Positions 23,259 through 33,954 of a stretch of DNA of 64,000 bases are shown here, piece after piece. Every line of letters begins with the position of its first letter. Positions within the stretch are counted from its first letter, which is position 1. The notes below the pieces were generated by a model. That model was not told where the DNA came from. It made no database searches and saw nothing but the letters and a program-made list of their open reading frames with translations. The position numbers and the translations under genes were made by a program. The stretch is from Penicillus capitatus (taxonomy: Eukaryota; Chlorophyta). Where the stretch lies: contig OZ287705.1 in assembly GCA_965649825.1 (NCBI GenBank), positions 372,001 to 436,000 of the forward strand. The letters run 5' to 3'.

Positions 23259-26200
23259 ATGCGCATTGGAAAAGACACTGCAACCGCATGGGCGATGCCG
23301 AGTGTCCCGCGACGGCGCCTTTCTGTGAAGACATGTTCTCTGCTATGGCTGTTACTTGTCCGCTGCGTTCTTCTGCGTGGCGTGTTTGGCCAAAGTGCGT
23401 ACATGAAAACGTCGCCATCTGCATGCAACGGTCGATTTAGATATCTGCGACGCGTTTGTCGAGAATAATGCGTTGATCGTCGACGCACGGACAGTGGAAG
23501 GCATCGAAGCGTCGACGTTTTTGTTTCAAGATGTGGTCGAGTGTCTCGACGACGGCGCAACGATCCGTTTCGCCGGAGAGCGCTTCTTTGCCGAGGAGAC
23601 GATCCGCATCAACCGAAACGTCTCCATTGCGTCCGCGTCTGAAGGAAAGATCGCTTTTGGGTGCAACGCGAGGCCCGTCTTCGAGATCAGGTCCCCTCGT
23701 CGTCGGCGTTTCGAAAACGGCAACGGGATGTGTGCAGGAAAGCGCGGGTCGATATCGTGGATGTCGTCATCGAGGAGTGCGTGTTGGACAGTGCCGACGC
23801 TCCGCTTGTGGTTGGCTGCGATGCAGCCGTCACTGTCAAGTCGTCGAGATTTCTGCGCAATGCGAACAGTCGAGGAGCCAGTAGCATCAAAGCGATGACT
23901 GGATCCAGCGTCACGATCGAAGACTCTGAGTTTCGAGACAACCGCGGCGAACTGGGGAATGTGATCCTGTCAGACGCAAGCAGCCTTACCGTCAGGAACT
24001 CGACCTTCGCCAACAACAGCGCCAGCAATTCGGAGCGCGGCGGGGGCGTCTTCCGCATCCAAGTGTGCTTTGCCCTGTGGTGTGCCTCAAGGGCCTGTCT
24101 GCCTCTGATGGTGAGAGTGAGGAGATTCGGACGAAGGTGATCGTAACAGGGGAGAGCAGATTTGTCGAGAACAGAGCGGCTGACGGAGGCGCCATTTGCG
24201 TTTCTGGGACTGGCGCTTCGCTCGAGCTCGAAGGAGATGTGCTCTTCAAGGCGAACATCGCCAATCGACGCGGCGGCGCTGTCTTCGTTTCGGAAGCGAC
24301 GCGTGTGACCATCCGCGACGCTTTCTTCGTCGACAACGAAGCAAAGAGCATCGGCGGCGGAGCTCTTTTCGCCGAGGTAGGCGACAGATGTCGCGTAGAA
24401 AGACTGAGCGATCACTTACCGCAGGATCTGAGAAAGAAAGGAGTGGACATTGAGGTTTCCAGCAGCATCTTCGCGCGAAATCGCGCCAGCGGATATGGAG
24501 CCACCGGCGGCGGCATACGTCTCCAGGGAAAAGGCGTGCGCTGTACGTTGTCCAGCTCCGTCACATTCGCACTCAATTCGGCACAGCTCGACGGCGGCGC
24601 AATGCACATCTCCGATCAGGCATCGACGACGATCCGCCACACGACCTTCGTCGGAAACGAAGCCATGGTTGGAGGCGGTGCAGCAGTCTTCATACTGGTA
24701 AGCCCCTGATCATAGACTCGTCTTCGGCGATGTCCTGTTACTGGCATTACAGTCTCTGGAGCAGACGACGGCTTCCACCTTGGACGTGACGGTGACCGAT
24801 TCGACGTTCCTTTTCAACCGAGCCCTGTACAACAAGCGCGGCGGCGGATGCCTCGCTGTCGTCGGCTTTGGATCGAACGTCACCGTTAGCCACTGCAGCT
24901 TCAGGGATAACGAAGGAGGAATTGGAGCTGGCGGCGCTCTGTACGCTTTCCGCGGACCTGTCGTCCGCATCGAGAGCTCACACTTCGAAAGAAACAGGGC
25001 AGAATGGGGCGGCGCCCTCTATGCAGAGGTCATCCGTCGACTTCCTGCCGATCGCTCTTTAACTCCTGCCTTCTGTAGCACGATGCGTCGTTCGACATCC
25101 GATCCACTGCGTTTGTGGATAACTCGGCCGACGAAGGAGGCGCCATGGACGTGTGGGGCGATGTCGATATTGCCATTGACAACTGCACCTTCCAGAAGAA
25201 CCGAGCAGTAATGGAGGGAGGTGCGATCAAGGTGCGAAACTTTGCGTCCGCTGAGGTCGGCCTGGCGTACTTTCGAATGAGCAACAGCCGCGTTGTGGAG
25301 AACGAGGCCGGCACCAACCTCTTTGAAGACAGGCTTTATGGCATCGAGACGCAGGGAGGTGGCATCTTCGCCGAAGGAAGCGGCATCGATCTCGACCTGG
25401 AGAACAACACGTTCCGACGCAATCTGGCTTCCAACGGAGGCGCCTTGAGCATCTACGCCGTCGCCGACTGCAACATCGACCAGAACAATGAGTGAGGATG
25501 ATACAACGAAAGAGTGAGAAGCGAGACTGGTGTCGCTGTAGATTTGCGTGCAACAAAGGCACGTTCGGCGGAGGTCTTTTTCTGGCACTGGACCACAACG
25601 TCCATCCATCCAGACGCAACGCATATCGAGTGGCCAACGCCACTTTCAGGGAGAACCATGTGGAGGTTGAAGGAGGGGCCATTTATGTGACGACCACACG
25701 AACGGAATCCGATTCGGGATCGCTGAATGCGCACAGCTTTCTCGTCCTCATAGAAAAGAGCTCGTTCCGACAGAACACGTAAGTACAGTGAGATGTCGCC
25801 CGCATTCGACTTGCGTGCTCGGATGACAGGGCGAGACACGGGGGCGGCGCTCTGTCCGCCGTCGGATCTGCCGTGAAGGTGCACGAAAACGTTTTCAGGG
25901 AGAACACCGCCCGAGCGAATTCGACCAGTCAGACGAGGCCGTTTCTCGGATACGGAGGCGCCGTGCACGTTCTGACCGGGGCGGCTGTCGAATGCAAGAG
26001 GTCGCTGTTTCTGTCAAACAGAGCGTACGTCGGCGGCGCTGTCTTTGTCCACGACAGCGCCTTCGATGGAGAATCGCTGAACTTCAGCAGGAATGCCGCA
26101 TTCAAGGGAGGCGTTGGCGGCGCAGCGGCAGTCGAGATTTCGAGAGGGAAAAACATTCCTTTCCTTGCGACGGCCAACGAGCAGAGGATGCTCTTCCAGT

Positions 26201-29200
26201 GTGACGTGTGCGATTTCGATCGCAACGACGGTTCTCTGGCAGGAGGTCTGTTCAGTCCTGTCGCTGCGCCTTCCACAGGCGGTCGTGTGTCTAGGAGCTT
26301 TGCACGTGCACGACATGGATCCGGGTTCGACGTTCGAAAACGACAACGATCTAAAGATCGAGGGTTGCCAGCGCCTGCAGCAGAACGCGTTCAGCACGCG
26401 GAGCCATGAGTTGACGTGTCCGACTTACTGGCGGTTTCTGGGAATGGTCCATGCTCGTGCCGTACGGTTCAGGAACACGACGTTTGCCAGAAACGCTGCG
26501 AAAGCTGGCGGCGCCATCTTTACGAACAACCTCACGATGATCACGATCGTGCCAGATGTCGAGGAAGCCTTGGAAACTTCCGTTACCTATGAACTCGACT
26601 ATGTGCTGACGAAGAACGAGACGCAGCATCTCGAAGCGTGCAACGTGAGCTTTCACGAGAACAGCGTCGCCGCCACTGGCTACGGCGAAAAGGCTGCATC
26701 GACGCCCTTTACGGCCTTCCTTGTCAACCTGGACGGCGAAGGAGGACAGGATCCTGAGGAGACATTCGCGAACAGCTCCTTCCTCAGCGGAGATCGGCTG
26801 CGATTCGATGTGGTGTTTCGAGACGGTCTGGGCGAAGCCGTCACCTTTGCAGACAACCTGACGGCTCGCATCAGTTGCGACGAAGAGAGATCGAAGAATG
26901 CGTCGGCGAACTGCTCGAAGCTCGAGATTTCGGGACAGGAAACCGCGCAGGCGAGTGAGGACGGAGTGATGCAGTTTACGGCCGTCCGACTGCGAGGACT
27001 CAGGAAGAAGACGTACGTTCTGCGCATCGACTATCGTTCAATGTCCGAGCTGCAGACGCTGAACGTGGATTCCTCCTTCATTCGTGTGACGATGCGACCC
27101 TGCAAGATCGGCGAGAGAACCGTCAGCCAAGACGGCGACTATCTGGAGTGCCAGGAATGCGGCCAGGGCGAGTTCCAGCCGTTTCCGGACAGGCACGAGT
27201 GCCTGTGCTGCGACGAAGCCGAGAACCACACCCAGTGCGACGGGAAAACGATCGTGCCGCGCGATGGATACTGGCACGCCACCTCGTACTCCTTTGCCGC
27301 TCAGGAGTGCATTGGCCACGACGCCTGCAAGTCGTCAAAGGAAGAAGGAAAGACGCGAACAGAGAAGCTCAGAGAGATCGCAAGAGAGGCCCACGAACGG
27401 GACGAGTTTCTGTTGCACAACTTCAGCCAGAACAGCACGCTGTGCGGAAAGGTCCGTCGACGGTTCGCCTCGCCTTGGTCGCACCTTTCGCTGTGCACAG
27501 GGTTATCGAGGTGTTCTCTGCGGCAGCTGCGAGAATGGCTACGGCAGAGACGGGAGCGTCTGCCGGGAATGCGGATCGCCTGCTATGCGTGCCCTCATAC
27601 TGACGATGCTCATCCTGTGGTCGTTTCTGTTCCTCACCTATTTCATTCGATCCGTGCTGCTGCTGGCCGCTCGCATCGACTTCAACAAAAAATTCAGTCA
27701 AATGAAAACGCAGCACATCCGGCAACGGGCAACGCATTCGCCGTCACTTACAACGCCGCCCACCACTCGACGGGCATACAACCTTCGTTCGAGCGCAGAG
27801 TTCAAGACGGCGCCGCCGTCTTCGGATCTTTCCCCAGGCGAATGGCGGCGAACAACGGCCAATGAGATACAAGAGGAGCGCGATCCGGAGAGCAGCGTCC
27901 GCAGAGATGGCGTCAACAATATCTACGCGGCGAGATTGGACAGACTGCGGCCCTCGGACGGTGCACCAAGACTCGGCGGCGTCGTGGCCATCAAGAAGAG
28001 ACGACATCACGGAACGCGGAACCGATTGTCAGTGAAACTCCAGGCGCTGCACAACCCGACGGACCCTGGCGTCGACATCGAGCCCCTGACGCTGGCCAAC
28101 CCCGTCTCAGAAATCCTCAAGGTGTGTCTGCTACTTCTGGGCTTGACGATGACGCGGTGTGTTCTGTGGCGCTCAGATTCTTGTCAACTTCCTCCAGGTG
28201 ACGTCCGTTGCGATCTCGATCAACGTCGACTGGGAGGACTCTCTGAAAAGGACCCTCTACGCGATGGGTAGGCGCTCAGACACGAAAGCTGTTCTCGCAG
28301 TGCCTGTCTGCTAGGTGCCCTCGGCAATCTCTCCTCCGGCACTGGATACATCTCACTCGACTGCTATCTCAACGAGAGCGATCATCCGAAGTCCCTCCGG
28401 CGGCTGACGATGGCCATCCTCTATCCGCTGCTGATGTTCATGGTCTACGTTTTCGTCTGGGCGAGCTACAGCCTCATCAGGCGAAGAGGAATGCGGTGCG
28501 ACATCCTCTGATGACTGGGCATTCGCGTAGCCGCCTTGGTTTTCTAGTTATTGCCTCCAGAGGATCCTGTTGACGTTTCTGGCGATCAACTACTTCGTCT
28601 ACACCATCATGACCAAGAATCTGCTGCGCTTCTTCGCGTGCACGCACGTCAGCGATGACCGAGAGGGAGCCAACTGGCATCGCTACGTCTGGGAAGAAGA
28701 TACCGACGTCGAGTGCTACGAGGGGCACCACGCTTTACTCCTTGGCGTCCTCGTGGTTCCGCTCTTCCTCGCCGTCTCCTTCGGATTTCCCGTGGCGGTG
28801 ATCGTCATCCTGACGCGCAACAGGAGACAGCTGAACCAGGAGGACTTCGTCCAGACCTTTGGGTTTCTCTATGGAGCCTACGACAGATACTACTGGGAAG
28901 TGATCGTCATGCTCCGCAAGGCGGTGATCGCTGCCATCGCTGTGTTCGCCTACCGTCTCGGTTCCGTCCTCCAAGGCCTCATGTGTGTGCTGGTGATCGT
29001 CGTCGCCCTGTCGGTGCATCTGGCGGCGCAGCCTTTCACGCAGGAGATTCCGCAGCTGAATCATCTGGAGACGTGCTCCCTTGCGGCGACGATCGTTGTC
29101 TTTGTTTCTGGGCTCATGATGAACGCCGAGAAGGTCGAGCAGAGCGATCGCATCGTCCTCAGTGCGATGGCTATTCTCTTCGTCTGTCTCGCCGTTGTGG

Positions 29201-29463
29201 CCACCCTGGTGCAGCTGGTGTACGCCACGGAGGAGTCGATGGATATGAAACTGATCGAGCTGGAAGCGATGGAGATCCAAAGGATCATCGACGCACATCT
29301 GCACGAAAAAGCGCACGCCTTGCTTCAGCACTACGCCAAAACCGCTGCCGAAGCTGTCAAGACACTCCGCTGTCTGTTGAACCAGAAACTGCGTATCCAG
29401 AAACGGGAAGACATCGGCGAAGAAGTGCGCTCAATTTCGCTGCCGCGTTACGAGTCCTGTTAA
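23259..29463 (+). CDS. Pmp-like beta-helix surface protein with multi-pass membrane domain
   Basis: Fourteen exons, 5556 nt in frame, 1851 residues: 23259-23394, 23441-23690, 23738-24062, 24122-24376, 24425-24697, 24753-25028, 25079-25491, 25542-25778, 25830-26254, 26295-27451, 27501-28121, 28177-28267, 28315-28495 and 28548-29463. Introns are 40-59 nt; the third (24063-24121) and ninth (26255-26294) are the least certain. A hydrophobic signal (CSLLWLLLVRCVLL) ends near VFGQ. The ectodomain carries many GGA-I/L/V/M turns and FxxN motifs (FRDN, FVDN, FERN, FRRN), the pattern of chlamydial polymorphic membrane protein repeats, which fold as a right-handed beta-helix. A Cys-rich segment (from about residue 1130, CQECGQGEF) and GVLCGSCENGYG precede the first span (ILTMLILWSFLFLTYF, near 1280). 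About seven further spans follow, with NFLQ and VMLRKAVIAAIAVF as seen in related protist membrane proteins, then a charged cytoplasmic end. Probably a plasma-membrane receptor, adhesin or channel; ligand unknown. Confidence 0.88.
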
Positions 29464-30659
29464 TCGGACCGCTTGTCTCGCAGAAAAGCCATAAAGTGCG
29501 CGACTGCTGTCTTCCTTTTTGCACGCCTGTCTCTTAGCGACACTTAAATGACGTCTCGTGGGTCAGTCCGTCAAGAAAGCACCTGTAGGAGTATCTGTAT
29601 CAGAAAGCACAATGATCATGATGCCTGTTCTGCTGCGTCGCTTTCTTTTTGTTCGAGTTTTTTTGTTTACTGGCATCTTGCAAGCTCGGAAGCATGACAT
29701 TGAATGAGTAGACTGACAGACGAGAAATCGTAAAATGAAGGGATCCATTCGAAGCGCATGTGTTTGTCTATCTTAACCACAGGACGCAGTTTGAGGGGGA
29801 ATCCATCGCATGTAGATGTGTTGGAGATGGGGTCTTTTCTTAAGAGTGGTATCTGCAGCAGATGTTCTGTTCAAGGAGAGACTTTGACATCGCGTTTGTC
29901 TGTCTGTCGTATGCGAACGTCACATCATTCCACCGATCGCCATTTCCTCGCTGTGTCAAACACATCGTACGCTTTCTCTGTCACATCGGCCCGACCGCTT
30001 CTCTTCTAAAACGAACAGACCAAGGAAGCGACAGAGAACGCGATCATTATCTCTACTAACAATTTAGAAGAGGCAAAAGAAGACGGGCGACAATCCTTTC
30101 GTTTTCCCACATCACGCTTGCCCCTGTTCGACTCGTCTCTTCATCGACTGCGGCGGAGCGAAACGACAGTCATTTTGAAATGGACCCGAGCCGCGTCGCA
30201 CCACGTGTCCCGTCGACCCATACTGTTTCCCACCAATGACTGTGTCCGGCGCGGCCGAACGCTCACCACGAGAAGGTCCCTCGGAATGCTGTACGAGGCA
30301 GGCGCATCGCCACCGCCGTTAGGCGAAACACGTTTGCGATGCCTCTCCGCGAGAGGGCGGCAGAAGACGGTGTCTTCCTGCCGCCTTCCTGGACGTACGA
30401 CTAATACCTCCTGGACAACGGCGGTTGGTGACTGAGAACTCCCCGTGCATTTCGTGGTGTGGGTCATTGTACGCAAGTCTGCCGTGGTCTGCAGAGCGCC
30501 ATACATTACGGGCTCTCCACAACGCAAGAGCTCGCACGGCCGTCGGGTTGACACGCGCAGCGCCTCCAAATCGCAAAAGGCGTTTTCCCATCAGCGCTAG
30601 AGGGACGCATCCACTCGCGTCGTTGCATGTCTTCGTGATTCCACAACGTGACCAACGCG
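29464..30659. other. Intergenic between beta-helix gene and pseudokinase copy 4
   Basis: About 1.2 kb. Opposing frames at 30118-30729 are open for 100-140 codons on both strands but have no match to any family in the window, so I do not call them. GTCACATC octamers occur at 29919 and 29980. Confidence 0.45.
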
Positions 30660-32650
30660 ATGTCCGTCTCATCTGCGCTCTCCGATGCGTGCGTCGGCCG
30701 GCGCGCTCGCGACGCCTCTGAAGGTACATGCAGGATACCGCACTCCATGGTGGAGGCCGAGGAGGTAAAGCAGGATAAGCGCAGGACGCGTTCTATGGCT
30801 GTTGTGGTGACTAGGGTGATGCAGGACACGTGGCACATCTGCTGCCCGTTACCGAAGGCCGCGACAGAGGCGACTCTACCGACCACTCGCTGCAGCGTCG
30901 AATCTATTTGAAAGAAAACGACCTCTTTGCGGGGAGGTCGTTAACACAGTACGGTTTGGCGACCGTGGCGTGATCGCTTTGCCTTTAGGTACTGTATTGA
31001 AAGCAAACCGGCGCTGAATCCACTGAGGCGTGCGGCGGTCGATGCAACAACGGGCCGAAAAGTGTTGCTGAAATTCTATCCGTGGCTGGATGCGACGACG
31101 TTCCATCACGTCCTGTCGATGCATCAGCGCACGCGCGACAACGTCTACGTCTGCAGGTTTCGATACGCACGCATCCTTTACCCGACGTTGGTCTAACGAC
31201 GTAGGTTGGTGGACGTCGTCCTGTCGTCGCGCGGTTTTCCGCCGTGCGTCGTCGTCGAGAGCGGCGACTGCACGTTGTTGGACATTCTGGAGCACGGTCA
31301 CCTGTGGACCACCGATCGCCGAGCGATTCTGCACAAGGTGTCATCGGCCTTGCCGCTGAATGGCATGGACCGTGTCCTCCTATAGGTATTGACGGCGCTC
31401 AAGAGTCTGCACAGTGCCGGCATTGTGTACGGCGACGTGCAGCCGGAAAAAATCGCATGGTTTGCTCGTGAGTTTGTGTGCAAGTTTACCGATCTCGACG
31501 TCGCCTGCCTCGTGGGTCAGAAGAAGGCGCCGACGGTGAACGACATTATGTACGCAGCGCCGGAGGTCGTTCAGTCCATGGACAGTACCCACGTGTGCCT
31601 GGAACCGTCGTCTGACGTGTGGGCGCTTGGCATCCTTGCGCACGAGTTGTGTACCGGTGCGTTATCCGTCCGTCACGCAAGGAGAGCGAAGTGGTTGTGT
31701 CTTGCAGGAAATGGGTTCTACGGATGTCGACCAACGCCGGAATACGTGCGAGATGTTCTCTGTCGACGACGGTGTCTACCGAAGCCGTGTACCGCGAACA
31801 GATCCATACGCTTCTTCCTGACGCGCATGCTCTGCCCGAATCCGGCCAAACGAGTCACCGCTGCGGAGGCATTGACGAGCCGCATCTTTCGCTTCGCAGA
31901 GGCAAAACCGCATCACCGATCGTACACGCATCAAGTCCTGCGCCAGGGCAGCCTGCGTTCGACCCTGACTTGTATCTGTCCGTGCAGATCAGCCGCAGAC
32001 TGGACTCGATGGGCCAGATCTGTCGCGAGACGTTGAACGAGCTCACTGCGTCGCACCTTGTCGCGACGATCCGTGTGGAGGAATGCCCATCGAACGGCGG
32101 CGATTTCTATCTGGGCAAGACGGACGATGCCTTGTCGTTCAGAGACGAAGAGCTTCCCAACGAAGACGTGCATTTTTTGCGCCTGGGTCAGAACTACCGA
32201 CTGCGCATCGCCGTCGCGCGCGGTCGAAACTCCACCGCCGCGGTGGGCCGAGTGGCGTCCGTTTGCGCCATGGGGCCGAATAAAGAGGTCGTCGAATTGC
32301 GAAGCGTCGTGCTCGTGGACACCGAATCCGAATGCAAGGCCGTGGCCCATTTGGACCTCTCAGCATTTCACTCGCCGGCCTTTCGACGCATATCCCCCAC
32401 TTTCGGCTCGCTGCGCCATCGGTACGCCACACTCGACGTGCAGTTGCGACTGACGACGGTCGGTCATCCGTCTCGGCACATCGAGCTGTCTCGTGTCCTC
32501 TACTGTAAGATGGTGCACCGACGTCACCCATTGTTGTTTCATAGATGTCTTAAGATGTCACGTCAACTGTGGACGTCCATTCCGCAGTGGCTGAAAGACA
32601 TCACGCGATTCTGCATGTCGTGCATTCCAACCGCCATAGAAACGATGTAG
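30660..32650 (+). CDS. Pseudokinase with tail domain, copy 4
   Basis: Exons 30825-30936, 30989-31156, 31205-31337, 31386-31656, 31708-31934 and 31988-32650 are well supported by paralogy. A first exon 30660-30723 with a 101-nt intron keeps frame but is tentative; the total is then 545 residues. It has the shortest leader of the family. Beta-3 Lys87 is in KVLLKFY. The catalytic loop reads IVYGDVQPEKIAW: the histidine is lost but the aspartate (176) is kept, the only copy to do so. The DFG site is CKFTDLD, keeping an aspartate (195) but no glycine. YAAPE, DVWALG and NPAKRVTA remain. The tail domain spans 326-545 (NEDVHFLRLG, VGRVASVCAM, HLDLSAF, SPTFGSL, RYATLDVQLRL, RVLYCKMV). If any member retains nucleotide binding or weak activity, this is the candidate. 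Confidence 0.87.
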
Positions 32651-33399
32651 ATGATCATTTGCTAAGTACTCCCGTGTGTTCTCTCTCGTGAAAAATGCAT
32701 TGCCGTTGGTCTTGTTTGTTTTGTATTGTGAGTTGACGTTTGCCGCGTTGATGCAACGCGTTTCTCAACTGTGATTTCTCCTCTTCTCGTTTCAAGCATG
32801 CGTCGCAAAGACGCATTCGACGGGGTCTGGGACGAAGCGATGTCCTGAAAAGGCATTTGGTTAAGGGTCTAGCAATTATCATTTTGTGCGCGTCGTGTTA
32901 GCATTCGAAATCAGACGCACTCGAAGACGAAGCGTGCGCTAACCGATAGCGGATTTCCGATTCAGATAACTGCGTCCAGCAGTGACCAAACATGAACAGG
33001 TAACGGTACCTCATGAGGTACCGTACAGAGTGCAGTAACTTTATGGGTCGAACAACAGGAAAAGAGGTAGGATTGGCGACCTCTGCGAGATTCTCTATCA
33101 AACAGCGATTATTTAAAGAATTAAAATACACATGCGCTGTCAGACCTGTCATGTCATGATCTCGACTTCGAGGCTGTATCACAGGTACTAAGTTCTGAGT
33201 AACGTTTTAGACGTCAGCGATAGATCGATGACGATACGCCTTTTATTGAATAGCCCCCTGGTGTACAATGCATGACGTTCTAGACATGCGGCCACGAGTA
33301 TTGCAAAGACAATGCGACCTTCTTCAGAATGTGAACACGTTCTCGGGGCACTCATGCACATCTTCCATAGTACTGATCACACGAGACACATTTATGCTT
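32651..33399. other. Intergenic with a perfect palindrome
   Basis: About 750 bases without a supportable gene. The only marked feature is the inverted repeat at 33003-33024. Confidence 0.5.
33003..33024. repeat. Perfect 22-bp palindrome
   Basis: Positions 33003-33024 read the same on both strands with no loop, centred on TCATGA with flanking GGTACC/GGTACC arms. It lies between two convergent tail-domain genes. Possible dimer-binding site or cruciform, with no further evidence. Confidence 0.7.
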
Positions 33400-33954
33400 T
33401 CACTGCGCCTCTTGCAGACAGAGCGACGATCGAGCCTGCGGCTCTGCCCTCCAGCGCAGCGTCTTCACGATATCTACGTGCCGTTTCGAGTGCGCAAATC
33501 TAACTCGGATGCGCAACTGCAGCGGCATGTCCGTCTCGGATATGCTCTCCAGGTCTGTGGGCCGTTCGCAAGGGACGCCCGATCGAAGCGCCGTCGGTTT
33601 GAGCAGCACCATGACTTCCTTGCACAGCGCCCTGCTCTGTCCTGCCGCCATTCTGAGATTCCATACACGACCGGCCGAGCCGAGCATCTGAACGCCGACG
33701 ATGCGATCGATCGGAACTGGCTGATGCGGCGATGCGTTTTCGACTCGGATTCTGAGAAGGCAGCACGCTCCCTCCCGCGAACCCAATACACATCCAGTGT
33801 CTTCGTCCATCTCCTCGTGACCGTGTTCGCGAAAGACAAAGGCACTCTGTGTTCGACCCGAAGGCAATCGATCGCCTGTCAGGTATTCTCTGGTCATGTG
33901 GTAAGTTGAGAGGAAAACGGTCAAGGAATGCGATTCAGGAGCAACGTCGGGAGA
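33400..33954 (-). CDS. Tail-domain-only protein S6 (5' end uncertain)
   Basis: The terminal exon is read from a likely acceptor at 33955 to the stop at 33400, about 184 codons. It aligns with the tail domain of the pseudokinases and S4: PIDRIVGVQML matches VIDRVVSCSV, EVMVLLKPTALRS matches EILALLRPSSFKS, and LQLRIRVRF matches NLMIRIRL. It is shorter at the C-terminus than its relatives and is the most diverged tail-only member. An upstream exon probably lies between 33970 and 34400, where open frames exist, but I could not choose the splice sites. The first ATG inside the exon is at 33897. The opposing plus-strand frame at 33268-33909 is taken to be a shadow. Confidence 0.65.
   Translation of the reverse strand, partial: SPDVAPESHSLTVFLSTYHMTREYLTGDRLPSGRTQSAFVFREHGHEEMDEDTGCVLGSREGACCLLRIRVENASPHQPVPIDRIVGVQMLGSAGRVWNLRMAAGQSRALCKEVMVLLKPTALRSGVPCERPTDLESISETDMPLQLRIRVRFAHSKRHVDIVKTLRWRAEPQARSSLCLQEAQ

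Noticed and set aside
30141-30729. Overlapping frames of 100-140 codons on both strands
   Set aside because: No family match, no matching splice sites and no preference for either strand.
31931-32350. Minus-strand frame of 139 codons
   Set aside because: Shadow of the tail-domain exon of pseudokinase copy 4.
33268-33909. Plus-strand frame of 213 codons
   Set aside because: Lies opposite S6, whose minus-strand translation matches the tail domain; the plus frame matches nothing.
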